Notes: generated from the letters alone by a model not told the origin. DNA of 64,000 bases from Bradyrhizobium sp. CIAT3101 (GCF_029714945.1 NZ_CP121634.1:8391001-8455000); one strand, 5' to 3'; numbered from the stretch's first letter, positions 19,836 to 29,773 are shown. A program made the numbers and translations.

Positions 19836-19866
19836 CTACAACTTGACGCTGGGTCCGATTCAAGCC
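19836..19866 (+). repeat. Copy of the MerR-operator-like block
   Basis: Reads CTACAACTTGACGCTGGG, then a variable part, then TTCAAGCC. It lies 100 bp upstream of, and divergent from, the small membrane protein gene. Confidence 0.55.
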
Positions 19867-20274
19867 TTCTCGCGTGGAATATTATGCTGCCGCGGAAGCC
19901 GCAGGCCAATATTGCTTCACTCAAGTCCGGATCGCCCAAAGTACTGCTGTTTGGCAGCCCAGAAAAACGAATCAGCTTTGCAGGGAACTAAGCCTGCCTT
20001 CTCGTAATGCGCCACTCGTCCTCTCGCCCAGCTTTGTTTGTGTGATGGGCGCTGGCCGGATCAATTCCGGCCGCGGATCAATCATGACAGGTATCCGCAA
20101 ACGCGGTGCCGCGTTGAGCTTTTGGTCCGGGCATGGCGATGGCACCACGCTCGGACTCAAAAGTCGAGGCGGCGCTTGATCGCGATCGGTCGCTTGCAGC
20201 TTGACGTGGGGTTTACAGATCCTACAAAAGTCATAGATGGATACTCTTCGCAACTGCGATCCTAAGGCCGTGAA

Positions 20275-20541
20275 ATGAAGGTGAAAGAGCTTATTGAGCT
20301 TCTATCAAGATGCGAGCAGGACGCCGACGTCGTCATCCCAGACTCGTTTTCATCACGCGGGGCCTTCGCCGTGGTGAAAGCGGTCCAGACTGGGTGGACC
20401 TTTAATCCACAGCTTGCGATCGACGATATCTCCTTTTGGATCGATGGGGTCGACTATGTTGAGCCGCCGCGCGGTAGCTATTTAGCTCGTGGCGTTAGGT
20501 TGCTCGGTCCAAAATGTGGACCTGTACTCGCAATCCAATAG
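20275..20541 (+). CDS. Small hypothetical protein
   Basis: The 88-residue protein starts MKVKELIELLSRCEQDADVV, a pattern seen in small phage- and rhizobium-borne hypothetical proteins, and continues with an acidic, aromatic middle and a hydrophobic end. No function can be assigned. The start follows a weakly purine-rich region. Confidence 0.55.
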   Translation: MKVKELIELLSRCEQDADVVIPDSFSSRGAFAVVKAVQTGWTFNPQLAIDDISFWIDGVDYVEPPRGSYLARGVRLLGPKCGPVLAIQ

Positions 20542-21371
20542 CACCTCAGAAACCGCTAACCTCGTTGATATAGCCAGCTTCAAGCCATCGATAGATTTCG
20601 CGAGGAGAATTGTCGAAAAGGTCTATAACCTAGGTTGTCTGGCCTCGCCGGACGGCGTTGGGCGCTCCTGTTTCGTTATTGGTGGCCTGGCAAGTGCGGA
20701 CGCGGAGGGCCGATTATCAAGCCTTTGCGAGACACGCGTGAAGAAAGCCGTAATTGCCCCGCGAACGACTCAAAACAAGCATCGTCGCATACAGTCAAAT
20801 CAGCATTACTGACGGACGTGTCAGGACTTTTGGCTGCGCTTACGCGCAGATCAGCCAATGAGAAACTCACCCAACTTTCGGTCGGATCGAACTTGCGGGT
20901 CCAGCCACCTGGGCATTTTCCCACGCCCTGACCAGGTTTCCGGCGGGCTCTTTGGATTTCGCTACTCTGGCCGCACAGGCGGATAGGGTCGACGCTCAGG
21001 GGTTAGCCGGGTGAGCTTACCGATCGCTCCCATAGTCCGCAGCCGCTCATCGAGCCTGACCTTTTCGCCGTAATCCGTTGGGTTAGAGCAGCGGAGATCT
21101 TCTCGTGGAGATCAACAACTCATGGCCTTCAGGTCATTCCGCTTCATTGCGAACTGCCAGCGCGAGACATTTCATCAAAGAAATAGTCTCGCGCGAACTA
21201 CTCTGCAAGCGCTAGCGCGAGTAGCGGGGCGAATGGCTTCATTAAAACTGACCTCCTTGGACTAGCGTCCATGATCAGCAGCAGCGGCTGCATCACTGAG
21301 ACTTCGGTATAATGCGATAGTCTGCAGCATCACGCGATCGCGTGATGCTGCCTGGCCGCCAGGGAAACGCG
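20542..21371. other. Non-coding stretch ending in a long perfect palindrome
   Basis: About 830 bp with only short out-of-frame ORFs. The palindrome at 21324-21351 lies just beyond the stop of the methyltransferase gene. Confidence 0.5.
21324..21351. repeat. 28-bp perfect palindrome
   Basis: GCAGCATCACGCGA and its exact complement meet at a CGATCG centre with no loop. It lies 20 bp past the stop of the minus-strand methyltransferase, so it may act as its transcript terminator or stabiliser, though no T-run follows. Confidence 0.6.
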
Positions 21372-22031
21372 CTAACAGCCCGTATTCCTAAGCAATACAT
21401 CACCCTCAACTGCGCGGGGATAGAGCCTTACCACTTCGAATGAAGGTAAGAGCTCAAGGATGGCTTGCAGGGATAGCTGCCCTTCGTAAAGCTCGCGGTC
21501 ACTATACTCCGTGTAGATATACCGCGTATTGCTTAAGGTCCGCCCGCCACCAGCGATGACATCGGACTCCGCTCCCTGAACGTCCATCCAGATCAAGTCG
21601 AGCTGGTTTACGTTCGCTTCACTGGCCCAGTCATCCAGACGTCGAGTTTCAACTGAGATCGGTTGATCAAATCGAACCCACTCATACTCAGTAAGGTGAT
21701 TCTTTGGCCGGCGTATTGAACCCGAGAGGTCCCAGTCTTTCACCTCAGCATCTGCATTGCTGGGGTGGAATTCAATCTGTCCATTCCGATCGCTGATCGC
21801 AATCTCAAAGAGCCTGACGCTTTCGAGATACCGATGCAGATTCTTCTTAAAGCGGACCACCGCACGGGGGTCCGGCTCAAAACAATAGAGCCGCGCCTCG
21901 GGGCAGAGTTCGAGAAACCGTTTTGAGTCGGTTCCATCGTTGCAGCCGATGTCCAAGATAATAGGGCTTGGATTTCCCAGCAGTGAAACAAGCTGCTGGT
22001 GTACATCCAATGATGAGGTCGATTCTAGCAT
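21372..22031 (-). CDS. noeI: FkbM-family SAM methyltransferase, probable NoeI (Nod factor fucose 2-O-methylation)
   Basis: The 219-residue protein is a class I methyltransferase of the FkbM family: IILDIGCNDGTDSKRFLEL, YCFEPDPRAVVRFKKNL, LFEIAISDRNGQIEF, VETRRLDDWA, LDLIWMDVQGAESDVIAGG. The N-terminus and motif I resemble my recollection of NoeI, which methylates the 2-O position of the fucose on rhizobial Nod factors. The noeL and nolK genes 9 kb away fit that role. I see no nod box directly upstream. FkbM enzymes with other sugar substrates remain possible. Confidence 0.7.
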   Translation of the reverse strand: MLESTSSLDVHQQLVSLLGNPSPIILDIGCNDGTDSKRFLELCPEARLYCFEPDPRAVVRFKKNLHRYLESVRLFEIAISDRNGQIEFHPSNADAEVKDWDLSGSIRRPKNHLTEYEWVRFDQPISVETRRLDDWASEANVNQLDLIWMDVQGAESDVIAGGGRTLSNTRYIYTEYSDRELYEGQLSLQAILELLPSFEVVRLYPRAVEGDVLLRNTGC

Positions 22032-22247
22032 GCGCTGTGGTCCCCATGCCCGGATTGCGTTAACGGCGTCGGTAGACTTTCCCTGAACAACGGCATCATG
22101 TTTAAGTTAGACCTCTCGTTTAGCTAATGCACGTGCGACTCCTGCCGTGCGACTATCGGCCGACGCTATGGCACACTGCGTTTGATCGCCTTCAATGCGC
22201 TGGAAAAGGCGGGATCGTTGCTCCCAAAACGATTTGAGCTGGCTGAT

Positions 22248-22811
22248 TTAAGAACCCTCAACTCCTTCGCCGTTACCAGGAGCGGGCTCAACTGGCTCCC
22301 GCACCCTGGCGTCTCCAAGCGGCGCGCGACGATTTTCGAAGCGCGTTCGAAGCGTCGTTCCGCCTTTGAGTGTGGAGTTGATGCACGCGAGCAATTCGCT
22401 ACTGTTGAGCGGCTTACGCAGGAGATGTGACACGCCGGCTTGCAACGCGCCCGCACAGTTGTCGTCATCGGGCTCGGCCACAAGCAGAACGGTGGGAATT
22501 GAGATTCCGGATGCGATGACCCGCTCGTACAGTTCGAGCGGATTTGCGGTCGGTAAATCCACGTCCGCGATCAAACAAGATGTGCTGATGGAGCTTTTCG
22601 AGTTCAGGAACTCATCGGCACTCTGGAAGAGCTCTGGCACGCAGCCAAGTGAAATGAGCATCTGCAATAGCGGCTCAAAAACCGACGGATCATTGCACAC
22701 GACGGAAGTGATATCGAGCGTATGGGCCATTCGCACTAGATCTAGGAACGACTTCTTTTGCACTTTCGGCGCGAGCTGACCGCACGGCACTCGATCCTTC
22801 TGAAGCAACAT
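22248..22811 (-). CDS. Response-regulator receiver-only protein
   Basis: The 187-residue product holds a single CheY-like receiver domain: the phospho-acceptor Asp lies in CLIADVDLP, the following loop has VLLVAEP and the conserved Lys is in HLLRKPLN. No output domain follows; the tail is Pro-, Glu- and Gly-rich. The N-terminus is uncertain: ATG 22730 (MAHTLDITSVV) would give a compact receiver, while ATG 22811 has AGGTG close upstream. No histidine kinase is adjacent. It resembles the receivers of FixJ/NwsB-type regulators, but that is only a likeness. Confidence 0.7.
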   Translation of the reverse strand: MLLQKDRVPCGQLAPKVQKKSFLDLVRMAHTLDITSVVCNDPSVFEPLLQMLISLGCVPELFQSADEFLNSKSSISTSCLIADVDLPTANPLELYERVIASGISIPTVLLVAEPDDDNCAGALQAGVSHLLRKPLNSSELLACINSTLKGGTTLRTRFENRRAPLGDARVREPVEPAPGNGEGVEGS

Positions 22812-23378
22812 CTAACACCTGCAATCGGCAGTTCTCGCCTTCGCCGCGAGGCTAGGACGGGACGCATGGTTGGTTCAATCGAACGGAAGTAGGTGGCCGA
22901 CATCGAAATGGTTGCAACATCTATACGAAGGTTTGCTGACGGCGGGACCACGCGTCTCTGGTAGGTTTACGCAAGCCGCCGAGAAGCCGTTGCCCTAATG
23001 GGCAACCGCCCTCGACGCTCGAGGCGCCCCTCAGAATTCTTCTCGGTGCCATCCTGATAGACCGGAATTCGCGTCTTGGAAGTGACTTTTGTTATCCGCT
23101 GTTCTCGGCGGCTCGTAAAATCGATTGTATCGATAGAACATATCTGAACGTTGGATGGGTTCGCATCGCGGGCAAAAACCGGCGCATGACTGCAAGCGCG
23201 GTGAGCCAGCGCGACGGATTATGTATCCACGCCCAGTTCCTGAGAACGGCAAAATAGATCGATGTAACCGTCTATGCTTCCTGTCCGCGGACCCGCATGC
23301 GGCGCACTGGCCGCGGAAGATAAGCGGCCTCAACCCTTGATCGGGCGAGCTCCCTCAACACAGTTCCCATGCGTCGGG
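22812..23378. other. Non-coding or unrecognised stretch
   Basis: About 570 bp. A 100-codon minus-strand ORF at 23031-23333 has several Cys residues but no family I recognise, and a plus-strand ORF overlaps it; neither is convincing. Confidence 0.4.
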
Positions 23379-23795
23379 TCATCCGACCCGTATTTGTGCC
23401 GCCAAGCTCGCTGCCTCAGATGGACCAATCCCGACTATGCCAACGAGCCCCGAAGGTGGCGTTGGAATTTCCTGACAAGTCGGCCTCCAAAGATGCAGAC
23501 AGTAACGGTTGTTATTCACGTATTCGGACCGAGGCGGATGAAGCTGCATGACGCACTCTTCCCCATCCCAAAACAGATCCTTGACGAAGCACATCTCCTG
23601 CCAATTCGGACAGCGCCGCGGTATCGACACGGAGACATGTTCCCAACGCGGATGGAGTAGCGAAATGATCTTTAGTTCACAGCCGCAAGGCCCCTGCACA
23701 ATGAAGAGACCGCAAGGTCCTGATCCCGGTGCGCTGGCGAATTGTCCATATCGTACACGACCGCCCTCGAGCTGGTCCCCAATTTGCGCTCTCAT
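23379..23795 (-). CDS. Conserved hypothetical protein (DUF7694-like)
   Basis: The 138-residue protein starts at an ATG preceded by GGAGGT, and contains HVSVSIPRRCPNWQEMCFVKD, LFWDGEECVMQLHPP and YVNNNRYCLHLWRP. This resembles a small family often found on phages and genomic islands in rhizobia, with no known activity. The open frame extends 9 codons upstream, but the strong ribosome-binding site decides the start. Confidence 0.7.
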   Translation of the reverse strand: MRAQIGDQLEGGRVRYGQFASAPGSGPCGLFIVQGPCGCELKIISLLHPRWEHVSVSIPRRCPNWQEMCFVKDLFWDGEECVMQLHPPRSEYVNNNRYCLHLWRPTCQEIPTPPSGLVGIVGIGPSEAASLAAQIRVG

Positions 23796-24980
23796 GCTAC
23801 CTCCTTTGCCGCGTAGATACACCGCTCTGACTTATCACGTCGCGCTCAGACGCATCCTTCGCGCCAGACGAGCACTGACGAGCGATGCCTGTACTTTTCT
23901 TCTAATGTCTCGATCTACAAGCGGATGTGGCAGGACGTCCTGCCTGGACTCAAGCTGCGCACCTTTCCTGACTGACAAGACCATTCTGCTTCCTGATTCG
24001 TTCACTTTTAATCATCAATCGCGATGCGCCGTTGTCCCAGCTGCTCTGTCGTACTCGTCCTAATTGGATCAATGCGCGATCGCGTAGAAACTGGGCAGAG
24101 ACGCCCAAATGCAGCGACAGGGAATGCCACGTTTGCCGCACTTGTGTTGGCTTCGCGATTTTTACGATTTGAACGTCGCTTCGAGCTTCCCAAGCACAAG
24201 CATCAAGGCACTCGCTCGCCGATAAGCGATCAGCGGTGACCTTAACGCCTAGCTCCGTTGTAAGTTCGCCGCGAATCTCCGAGCGGCCCGTGGGGTGCGA
24301 TTGCCCTACTAGCGCCCCTTATCCGGTAGGACGATATGTTCGGCGCGGCCGTCGTTCGATAAGACCAAGACATCCCGCAGACTTTCGAGAAAGCGGCGGA
24401 CATGGCGCAGTCGACCAACGGTCGTTACACTTAATCCGAAGGTGCCATCACGGTCCTATCTTCATTCTGCCGAGCCTACCGAGGTCGCCAAGCATCCGCC
24501 CCAGCGAGACGGACGCGCCGCGTCGGACCTCAAGGGCTCCTTCCACCCTTGGGGTCCGCGTGCGGGCGCTTCGATACGAGCGCTCCGACCACAGCTACCT
24601 TGATCTCGCTTGTACCATTCATCGCGCATTGATTTGAACGCTCTTGACACGTGTTTGATCCCCCACAGCCGGTCAACTCTCCTCCGAGCGCCGACCACTC
24701 GACCCACCTATTGGCGCGTAAGCCGATCGCGAATGTCTCCCATCCTACAACCTAACGCAGCGTCAGATTCAAGCCACTCCCAACGCTTATTCACGACCAG
24801 CCAGACCGGCTGGCTTGGCGAAGCCCTAGCTTGCCCGTCCACACGACGGTAGCGGCTGCGAAGATGGCAGATACAAGCGGGTCTAGTGGGACTTCAAAGC
24901 GCTAGGCATTCGACGAGCAGTTCCCAATTCGGCCACGAAACATCGTTAAAATACAGCGCGAGCTAAAAAGGGGACGACTT
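23796..24980. other. Gene-poor stretch
   Basis: About 1.2 kb in which ORFs overlap on both strands without recognisable products. It includes the operator-like repeat at 24745-24775. It may contain remnants of mobile elements, but I could not identify one. Confidence 0.45.
24745..24775 (+). repeat. Copy of the MerR-operator-like block
   Basis: Reads CTACAACCTAACGCAGCG, then TCAGATTCAAGCC. It shares CTACAACCTAACG with the merR operator at 8861 and TTCAAGCC with the 18439 and 19836 copies, and so links the two groups. The next ORF start is about 200 bp downstream. Confidence 0.6.
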
Positions 24981-25220
24981 ATGCGAGCGCGGCGTGTCTG
25001 GACTATTAAATCTCCAACAACACGCCGAGATACGGACATCGAGAGACTTCAGAGTCAGCTAGAAGTCCTCAACCAACGCCTGAATGAACTTGAGTGTCAG
25101 ATTCCAGATCTTTCGGCCATAGCAGCTATTAGGGGAGGCGCACTCACGCTATCTCGGGACATTGAGGATGTTCGGTGCTCGGCAGACGCTGACGCGCTAA
25201 CAACACATCTCCGGAAATAG
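24981..25220 (+). CDS. Small coiled-coil hypothetical protein
   Basis: A 79-residue frame preceded by AAGGGGACG. Residues about 20-42 (IERLQSQLEVLNQRLNELE) have the heptad pattern of a coiled coil. No family recognised. Confidence 0.4.
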   Translation: MRARRVWTIKSPTTRRDTDIERLQSQLEVLNQRLNELECQIPDLSAIAAIRGGALTLSRDIEDVRCSADADALTTHLRK

Positions 25221-25503
25221 CTCGTCTCGATGCGGCGCCGTAGCAAAGCAACTGTGTCGCCGCATAGATGGTTGCGCATCCTGCATATGATGACGCCTCT
25301 TCAAGATACCCTTCGGTTGCGGCTAGCGGCCGATGTCCGCTACAAGAAAGCGGCTATGTCCGGCTTTCGAAAATCCGTTGGCATCTTGGTTTGGCAGCGA
25401 AATTCGAATCGGTGGGTGACCCTCCGGTCATGCCCAGTTCGTCAGCCGCCCGGATTGCCGTCTCGTGCCCTTTTGTTATCCCAATGTTCGATGCGTAACG
25501 CCC

Positions 25504-26784
25504 CTAATCTAACCTGATTTCCTGATGCTTTTGGGATCGATTTTGGCAGCGCCCGTTTAGCTTCTTGCGGTCGAGTTCGCCTTCCCACCAGGCAACGATC
25601 ACGCAGGCCACGCCGTTGCCGCAGAGATTGGTCAGCGCGCGGCATTCGCTCATGAATTTATCGATGCCGAGCACGATCGCCATGCCGGGCACGAGCCGCG
25701 GATCGACCACCGCCAGTGTCGCGGCGAGCGTGATGAAGCCCGCCCCGGTGATGCCGGATGCCCCCTTTGAGGTCAGCATGGCCACGACCAGAATTGTCAT
25801 CTGCTGACCTAAGGTCAGATCGAAGCCGAGCGCTTGCGCGATGAACAGCGTCGCGAGCGTCATGTAGATGTTGGTGCCGTCCAGGTTGAACGAATAACCC
25901 GTGGGCACCACGAGGCCGACCACCGACTTCGAGCAGCCGAGCCGTTCGAGCTTCTCCATCAAGGACGGCAGCGCGCTCTCGGACGACGAAGTGCCGAGCA
26001 CGATCAGCAGCTCGTCCTTGATGTAGGCCAGGAACTTGAAGATCGAAAACCCGGCGAACCGCGCGATGCTGCCGAGCACAACGAACACGAACAGTGCGGC
26101 AGTGAGGTAGAACGTCGCGATCAGACCTATCAGGTTGAGAATCGCGCCGGTACCGAATTTGCCAATCGTATATGCCATCGCGCCGAACGCCCCGATCGGC
26201 GCTGCCCGCATCACAATCGAGATGACGCCGAACACAGCATGGGCGGCATCATCGATGAAGTTGCGGATGGTGTGGCCGCGCTCGCCGAGCCCCATGATGG
26301 CGAAGCCGAACAGCACGGAGAACAGCAGCACCTGCAAGATCTCGCCCTGCGCGAAGGCGCCGACCACGGTGTCAGGAATGATGTGCAGGATGAAGTCGAC
26401 GCTCTTCTGTCCCTCGGCCTGCTTGGCGTAGTTGGCGACCGCATTCGCGCTCGCCGCGGCGCTGCCGAAGCCTGCGCCGGGCTTGACGAGATTGCCGACG
26501 AGAAGCCCGATCAGGAGCGCGAAGGTCGAGACAATCTCGAAATAGACCAGCGCCTTGACGCCGATGCGACCGACCTTCTTGGCGTCCTGAATATGGGCGA
26601 TGCCGGAGACGACGGTGCAGAAGATAATCGGGGCGATCACCATCTTGATCAGCTTGACGAAACCGTCGCCCATTGCCTTGACCCAGTCGTTGGTGGCGAC
26701 GGAGGGCCATAGCCAGCCGACGACGGTGCCCGCCACGATGGCGATTAGCACCTGGGCATACAGGATCTTGTACCAAGGCTTCAT
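25504..26784 (-). CDS. dctA: C4-dicarboxylate transporter DctA
   Basis: DctA imports succinate, malate and fumarate across the inner membrane by cation symport; in rhizobia it feeds nitrogen-fixing bacteroids. The 426-residue protein has the hallmark motifs [47 protein letters not shown] and [17 protein letters not shown]. The C-terminal tail after [10 protein letters not shown] is shorter than and unlike usual DctA tails. A GTG 9 bp upstream is in frame; ATG 26784 gives [13 protein letters not shown]. It lies about 40 bp after the fixA stop on the same strand, so it is probably transcribed with fixA. Its sequence looks more GC-rich than its neighbours. Confidence 0.95.
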   Translation of the reverse strand: MKPWYKILYAQVLIAIVAGTVVGWLWPSVATNDWVKAMGDGFVKLIKMVIAPIIFCTVVSGIAHIQDAKKVGRIGVKALVYFEIVSTFALLIGLLVGNLVKPGAGFGSAAASANAVANYAKQAEGQKSVDFILHIIPDTVVGAFAQGEILQVLLFSVLFGFAIMGLGERGHTIRNFIDDAAHAVFGVISIVMRAAPIGAFGAMAYTIGKFGTGAILNLIGLIATFYLTAALFVFVVLGSIARFAGFSIFKFLAYIKDELLIVLGTSSSESALPSLMEKLERLGCSKSVVGLVVPTGYSFNLDGTNIYMTLATLFIAQALGFDLTLGQQMTILVVAMLTSKGASGITGAGFITLAATLAVVDPRLVPGMAIVLGIDKFMSECRALTNLCGNGVACVIVAWWEGELDRKKLNGRCQNRSQKHQEIRLD

Positions 26785-26824
26785 GGGCGACACAACGACG
26801 CGAAAGTCGAAAGAGATTTCAGGC

Positions 26825-27685
26825 TCAGCACTCCGAGCTCACGTCGGAAGCGTACGCCAGGGCTGAAAGTTCAGTTTCAAGATTCGGCCGGTGCTTGAAA
26901 ATTGCGTCGATTAATGCCGACACGGGTTGATCGGCACCCTCGACCAGCATTGCCTTCTCCTCGCGCTTGGAGGGGGCGAAAACGCGTTTGACGATAGTCG
27001 GCGAGCCCTTAAGACCACATTTCGAGATGTCTGCAATGCCCGCATCATGAGCATTCCATTTTACGATGTCAGTACGTGCGGCGCGCAGCGCATCGATCAT
27101 TCCACCTCGCCGGATCTCGTTCGTCGCCTCCAGCATGGTGATGAGACATGGAAGCTTTGTACGCAGCACTTGTACGCCGCCTTCCGAACGTCGCTCCACC
27201 TCGATTGCGCGGGCCTCGAGATCCAGGCTCGTGATCTGGGCGACGTAAGTGAGCTGAACTACGCTAAGCCGCTTGGCAATACCGGGCCCAACCTGCGCGG
27301 TGTCGCCATCGATCGTCTGCTTACCAGCGAATATGAGGTCTGGCGGGCCGTACTCTTCTCCGATCTTATGAATGGCCGCCGCTAGCGCATAAGTCGTCGC
27401 CAGCGTATCAGCGCCTGCGAAAACACGATCGGTGAGCAACACAGCGCGGTCTGCACCAAAGGTCAGCGCTTTTCGCAGCGAATCTTCGGCGGCTGGAGGG
27501 CCCATCGTCAGAACAGTGATCTCGCCGCCAAACTTATCGCGTAGCTCCATGGCGGCCTCGAGCGCAAACAAATCGAAAGGATTGACGATTGTCGGTACGC
27601 CCTGGCGCATAATGGTGTTCGTTACGGGATGGACCCGAATCTGCGCGGAGTCCGGAACCTGCTTTATGCAGACGACGATGTGCAT
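26825..27685 (-). CDS. fixA: FixA, electron transfer flavoprotein beta subunit
   Basis: FixA pairs with FixB and, with FixC and FixX, passes electrons toward nitrogenase. The 286-residue protein has the ETF-beta pattern [81 protein letters not shown] and [17 protein letters not shown]. fixB, fixC and fixX are not in the window; B. japonicum also keeps fixA apart from fixBCX. A sigma-54 promoter and a NifA-type site lie about 420 and 510 bp upstream, and dctA follows directly downstream. Confidence 0.95.
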   Translation of the reverse strand: MHIVVCIKQVPDSAQIRVHPVTNTIMRQGVPTIVNPFDLFALEAAMELRDKFGGEITVLTMGPPAAEDSLRKALTFGADRAVLLTDRVFAGADTLATTYALAAAIHKIGEEYGPPDLIFAGKQTIDGDTAQVGPGIAKRLSVVQLTYVAQITSLDLEARAIEVERRSEGGVQVLRTKLPCLITMLEATNEIRRGGMIDALRAARTDIVKWNAHDAGIADISKCGLKGSPTIVKRVFAPSKREEKAMLVEGADQPVSALIDAIFKHRPNLETELSALAYASDVSSEC

Positions 27686-27781
27686 CGGCTATTTCTCCAA
27701 TAGCTGTGAGGAATTGGGATAAAATGCCAGATCTCAGACCGGGAGACGGACATCCCGGATCAGACGTTGGATTGGCGCTGT

Positions 27782-27928
27782 CTAAGCGAAGGCCAGGCTT
27801 GGTGGCAGCAACGCAACAATGCCGACGATACGTAGCAGACCGGACAATGGTCTTCGCATGTGGAGGCCCGTATGCAACAAGCGATACTGCGGCCGATACT
27901 GCGGCTGCGTTTGGTCCAGGCGTTTCAT
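27782..27928 (-). CDS. Possible 48-residue leader ORF upstream of fixA
   Basis: Between the sigma-54 promoter and fixA lies an ATG frame of 48 codons preceded by GAAGGGA. Its product begins MKRLDQ, carries an internal repeat (QPQYRPQYR) that reflects a duplicated 12-bp DNA unit, and ends in a hydrophobic segment IVGIVALLPPSLAFA. No homologue is known to me. It could be a small membrane peptide or chance. Confidence 0.35.
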   Translation of the reverse strand: MKRLDQTQPQYRPQYRLLHTGLHMRRPLSGLLRIVGIVALLPPSLAFA

Positions 27929-28104
27929 TCGACTATCCCTTCGGGCGGCCTTCAATCTTAGGCCGTCTCAAGTTTTTGTATTGCCGCCACGCCGATGCGA
28001 GTCTCTGACTCACAGAGCTGAACAGGGCGGGCCTGACGGACGAGCAGGGGTGCGCCGGCCCGCCCCTGCATCACCAGGCTCGGTGGCGATGCTACGTTGA
28101 ACAA

Positions 28105-28120
28105 AGCAAGTAGCGTGCCG
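28105..28120 (-). promoter_or_regulatory. Sigma-54 (-24/-12) promoter for fixA-dctA
   Basis: The minus strand reads CGGCAC-GCTAC-TTGCT, with GG and GC exactly 10 bp apart, matching the TGGCAC-N5-TTGCW consensus at all but the first base. It points toward fixA, about 420 bp away. Confidence 0.8.
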
Positions 28121-28194
28121 CATCGCTGCTTTGTCGAGCAATTCGCACGAGCATCCTCAAGGGGCAGCTTTTCTGAGCATCAAGTCATTCGAAT

Positions 28195-28210
28195 TGTCAC
28201 CAAGCCAACA
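28195..28210. promoter_or_regulatory. NifA upstream activating site (TGT-N10-ACA)
   Basis: TGT-CACCAAGCCA-ACA matches the NifA-binding consensus. It lies about 80-90 bp upstream of the -24/-12 element, the usual distance for NifA activation. Confidence 0.75.
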
Positions 28211-29116
28211 ACTGGCTGCGGTCTCCCACGTAGGTTTGGCAACAGCCTGGCACCCCGGCAATCGTCTACCCGCAACTTTTCAATCAGAAATGCTTGCTGC
28301 TTTTCGAATCAGCTCGTGTGCCGGCGGCCACCAAGGAGCAATTCTTGTCCTCAATAGCGACGTGCCGTCCATGCAGATTTTCCCAAGCGGTGGGCCCGGA
28401 CTGCGCAGCAATCCGAGCCCATAGCCTCAGCAACCCGAGAGGGACGGTTGTTCGGCTACATATGCACCGTAGATGGAGACGCTCTTAATGCGCATTGATG
28501 TCGCTCAAGAGCTGCGTGTCGGCAAGCTGGGTAGGCAAACATCATATCGCAAATAGCGGCCGACCGGTGATCGTGCAACAGGATGCCGCGAGCGATTCAG
28601 GATTGTGCCTGCGCCCGAATTGTCGTTGGACAACTTTTCACGAACGATTTGGGGAATTGAATCGTACGTGACGTCAAGTTGTAGGGATGGTTCAACGAAG
28701 TCGCTTTCTCGGTTAAGTCCGCGACTCTCAGCTCTATAGCAACGCTAACGACGCGCCGCTTCCCCGGGGACCGCAAAGCAAATGATGCTGACAAGGATTG
28801 GACACTTGGGCTTTTCCGACCGGGTGAACTCGTCTGCATAGTTGGATTTTCCTTAGCCCGTCGTGTGGGCGTTCGCCTGATCCTGCTTTCCTGTTTGTCC
28901 CGAGTATCGACCGCGGTGGGCTCACACTGATCCGTCAGCCCTCCAATCAAACCTAGAGGGCTAGGCGCTGTATCGATGACAACGCGCAATCAGCCCTCCG
29001 TGGAGCGAACCCAACGCTCAACCTCAAGACGACCGCTCGAGCGCAGACGCAGGATGCCCAACAGGCAGCTGGAGATACGATGGCTACATTTGCACGCCTG
29101 GTTGAACGGAGCACGT
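28211..29116. other. Stretch without a confident gene
   Basis: About 900 bp with overlapping ORFs on both strands. A minus-strand ATG at 28839 (MQTSSPGRKSPSVQS) follows AGGAAA but has no family resemblance. The operator-like repeat at 28650-28684 lies here. Confidence 0.45.
28650..28684 (-). repeat. Copy of the MerR-operator-like block
   Basis: The minus strand reads CTACAACTTGACGTCACG, then TACGATTCAATTCC. It keeps the ACGTCACG core of the merR operator (8861) and the CTACAACTTGACG start of the other copies. It faces left; fixA is the next confident gene, almost 1 kb away. Confidence 0.55.
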
Positions 29117-29299
29117 ATGGAAGCCATTGATTTATTCGTAGTCGTCATGGCCGGTATGAGCTTGGGTGGCTTGGCTGCTGCCATCGCACGCGAGACGTCC
29201 GAGCGTGAGTCGTATTGCTGGGAATACCTCGCGCTGTGGGCCGCCTCAATCGCTCTGCTATGCTTCATCGTTCGCATAATGGGCGCGGCTGAGGCTTGA
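29117..29299 (+). CDS. Small two-helix membrane protein
   Basis: A 60-residue product starting MEAIDLFVVVMAGMSLGGLA, followed by a short polar loop and a second hydrophobic stretch (YLALWAASIALLCFIVRIMG). CGGAG precedes the ATG. The frame is open upstream to 28976, but the internal ATG gives a natural membrane protein. Function unknown. Confidence 0.55.
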   Translation: MEAIDLFVVVMAGMSLGGLAAAIARETSERESYCWEYLALWAASIALLCFIVRIMGAAEA

Positions 29300-29773
29300 T
29301 CGAGAAATCCAAGTAGGGTGCGATCGCATGAACACGCCCCGAACCCAACAGGAATACTTGACGCGAGAGGCGCCGCGAATCGCTCCCCAGTCCTGATAGT
29401 GGCGTTTTCACGCGCATTTCGATGCAAGACGGGCGCAGAGTCTCGGTCAGAGCGTTGAGTAGATCCGAGAACGTTGGTCGACTCTCTAGGTAGTAAGGCC
29501 CGAGCGCGCAGCCAAAAAAGGCGGCCGGACACCGCACAGGTCGGATCATTCGATGGTTTCGGTTGCTTTTCTTAACTGTCGCATCAGGCAATTCCGACGG
29601 CCTCTGTAGAGACCGCAAAACTGAGCGCTACACCATCCCCCGTCAGCGGGAAGGACAAGGCGCGGCGACCTATCGGGGCCGAAAGCATAAGCAGAGAGCA
29701 TAGAACTGAGACATTAGGACGCAACTTTCCCACGTGGCTGAATTTAGCGTTCACACCACCGGCTCGAATTTTT
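29300..29773. other. No recognisable gene
   Basis: About 470 bp between the small membrane protein and the next conserved gene. A 117-codon minus-strand ORF (29265-29618) lacks motifs and overlaps the membrane protein gene. Confidence 0.45.

Noticed and set aside
20194..20216. A possible further operator-like copy (GCAGCTTGACGTGGGGTTTACAG)
   Set aside because: It keeps only CTTGACG; both the CTACA start and the TTCAAG end are lacking.
25834..26712. A 292-codon plus-strand ORF
   Set aside because: It is exactly opposite dctA; the product is His/Glu/Asp-rich, as expected of an antisense shadow of a GC-biased gene.
28235..28253. Plus-strand sigma-54-like sequence (TTGGCAACAGCCTGGCA)
   Set aside because: GG and GC have the right spacing, but the rest of the match is weak and no supported gene follows.
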